A stretch of DNA of 15,934 nucleotides from Bacteroidota bacterium (lineage in GTDB: Bacteria; Bacteroidota; Bacteroidia; Bacteroidales; Prolixibacteraceae): assembly GCA_030632865.1 (NCBI GenBank), contig DAOVTY010000039.1, forward strand, positions 1 through 15,934, read 5' to 3'. Within the stretch, counting starts at the first letter, position 1; each line of letters opens with the position of its first letter. The translations under genes were made by a program, and so were the position numbers. Below the pieces are notes generated by a model that worked only from the letters and a program-made list of their open reading frames with translations, ran no database searches and was not told where the DNA came from. Shown in pieces: positions 15,611 through 15,934 of this stretch.

Positions 15611-15934
15611 AATTACACGATAATAAAATAGATGTGGAATTTTCTGATATTCATAAAATGATGGTTAGGTATAATTTTAGTTCTGAAACAATCAATAATA
15701 TTGAGGTTGAGAATTTGCTGCCTCCCGGTCTTATAAAAAGGCTTCATTCCACATATCCACAACATTCTGGCTTTTTTAATTCTGACAAAGCAATTTTTAC
15801 TGATAAGAATTACTATTCAGGATTAAAAGGTTTTAAAGAGATTGTTGAAAAACTAAAAGATAATGGAATTGAAATTGGGCATTTAAAAGATCGCGAGTTT
15901 TTTATAGAAGTTTATCGGTTTCTTGCCACAAAAC
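15607..15934 (+). CDS. Unrecognised protein, 5' end only
   Basis: The frame is open for 109 codons from the ATG at 15607 to the window edge. An in-frame TAA lies four codons upstream, so this ATG is the first possible start. The N-terminus is soluble, with no signal peptide or membrane segment. Visible pieces are VRYNFSSETINNIEVENLLPPG (about 20-41), GFFNSDKAIFTDKNYYSGLKGF (55-76) and the charged, probably helical KEIVEKLKDNGIEIGHLKDREFF. I cannot assign it to a family. It may be translationally coupled to the small ORF in front of it. Codon use looks like ordinary AT-rich coding DNA of this genome. Confidence 0.7.
   Translation, partial: MKLHDNKIDVEFSDIHKMMVRYNFSSETINNIEVENLLPPGLIKRLHSTYPQHSGFFNSDKAIFTDKNYYSGLKGFKEIVEKLKDNGIEIGHLKDREFFIEVYRFLATK

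Noticed and set aside
1..15934. CRISPR array, tRNA, rRNA or complete insertion sequence
   Set aside because: I saw no regularly spaced repeats, no tRNA-like cloverleaf with conserved arms, no rRNA sequence and no transposase gene.

Overview
The window looks like chromosomal DNA of a Bacteroidota bacterium, plausibly a marine or anaerobic Bacteroidales/Marinilabiliales-type organism. The evidence is AT-rich DNA, no Shine-Dalgarno sequences, good matches to the Bacteroidota -7 promoter element TAnnTTTG in front of several genes, a DcaP-type porin and a small PorT-like beta-barrel protein. The lineage is inferred from gene content and promoter style, because no rRNA or tRNA gene is present.

Left third, minus strand. 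Positions 1-2621 hold most of a giant acyl-CoA dehydratase activase with two tandem BcrA/BadF-type ATPase domains and the start of a DUF2229 region; its C-terminus lies outside the window. A gene-poor stretch (2622-3015) follows. Next come an M20-family aminoacyl-histidine dipeptidase (3016-4470) and a DcaP-like outer-membrane porin (4527-5795), 56 bp apart and perhaps co-transcribed. The divergent spacer 5796-6104 carries a REP-like GC-rich palindrome and a promoter for the plus-strand gene.

Middle, plus strand. A secreted two-domain alpha/beta hydrolase (6105-8279) is followed by the most interesting unit, 8426-12419: cytochrome b, a Rieske iron-sulfur protein and an octaheme c-type cytochrome with a HEAT/TPR tail. 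The genes are 1 and 3 bp apart and sit behind one clear promoter. Together they read as a quinol-oxidising Rieske/cytochrome b complex in which an eight-heme cytochrome replaces cytochrome c1 or f. The cytochrome b has b6-like heme-ligand spacing but lacks both the PEWY glutamate and the cysteine that holds heme c_n in b6f. A long bidirectional terminator (12440-12496) closes the operon against a small convergent CBM48-type carbohydrate-binding protein (12505-12813).

Right end, plus strand. A lipoprotein 5'-nucleotidase (13037-14464) and a small outer-membrane beta-barrel protein (14470-15123) form a two-gene unit with its own promoter and terminator. The 483-bp spacer 15124-15606 contains a cluster of hairpins that looks like a mobile-repeat remnant and a possible 47-codon ORF. 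That ORF overlaps, by ATGA, an unrecognised gene running off the right edge (15607-15934).
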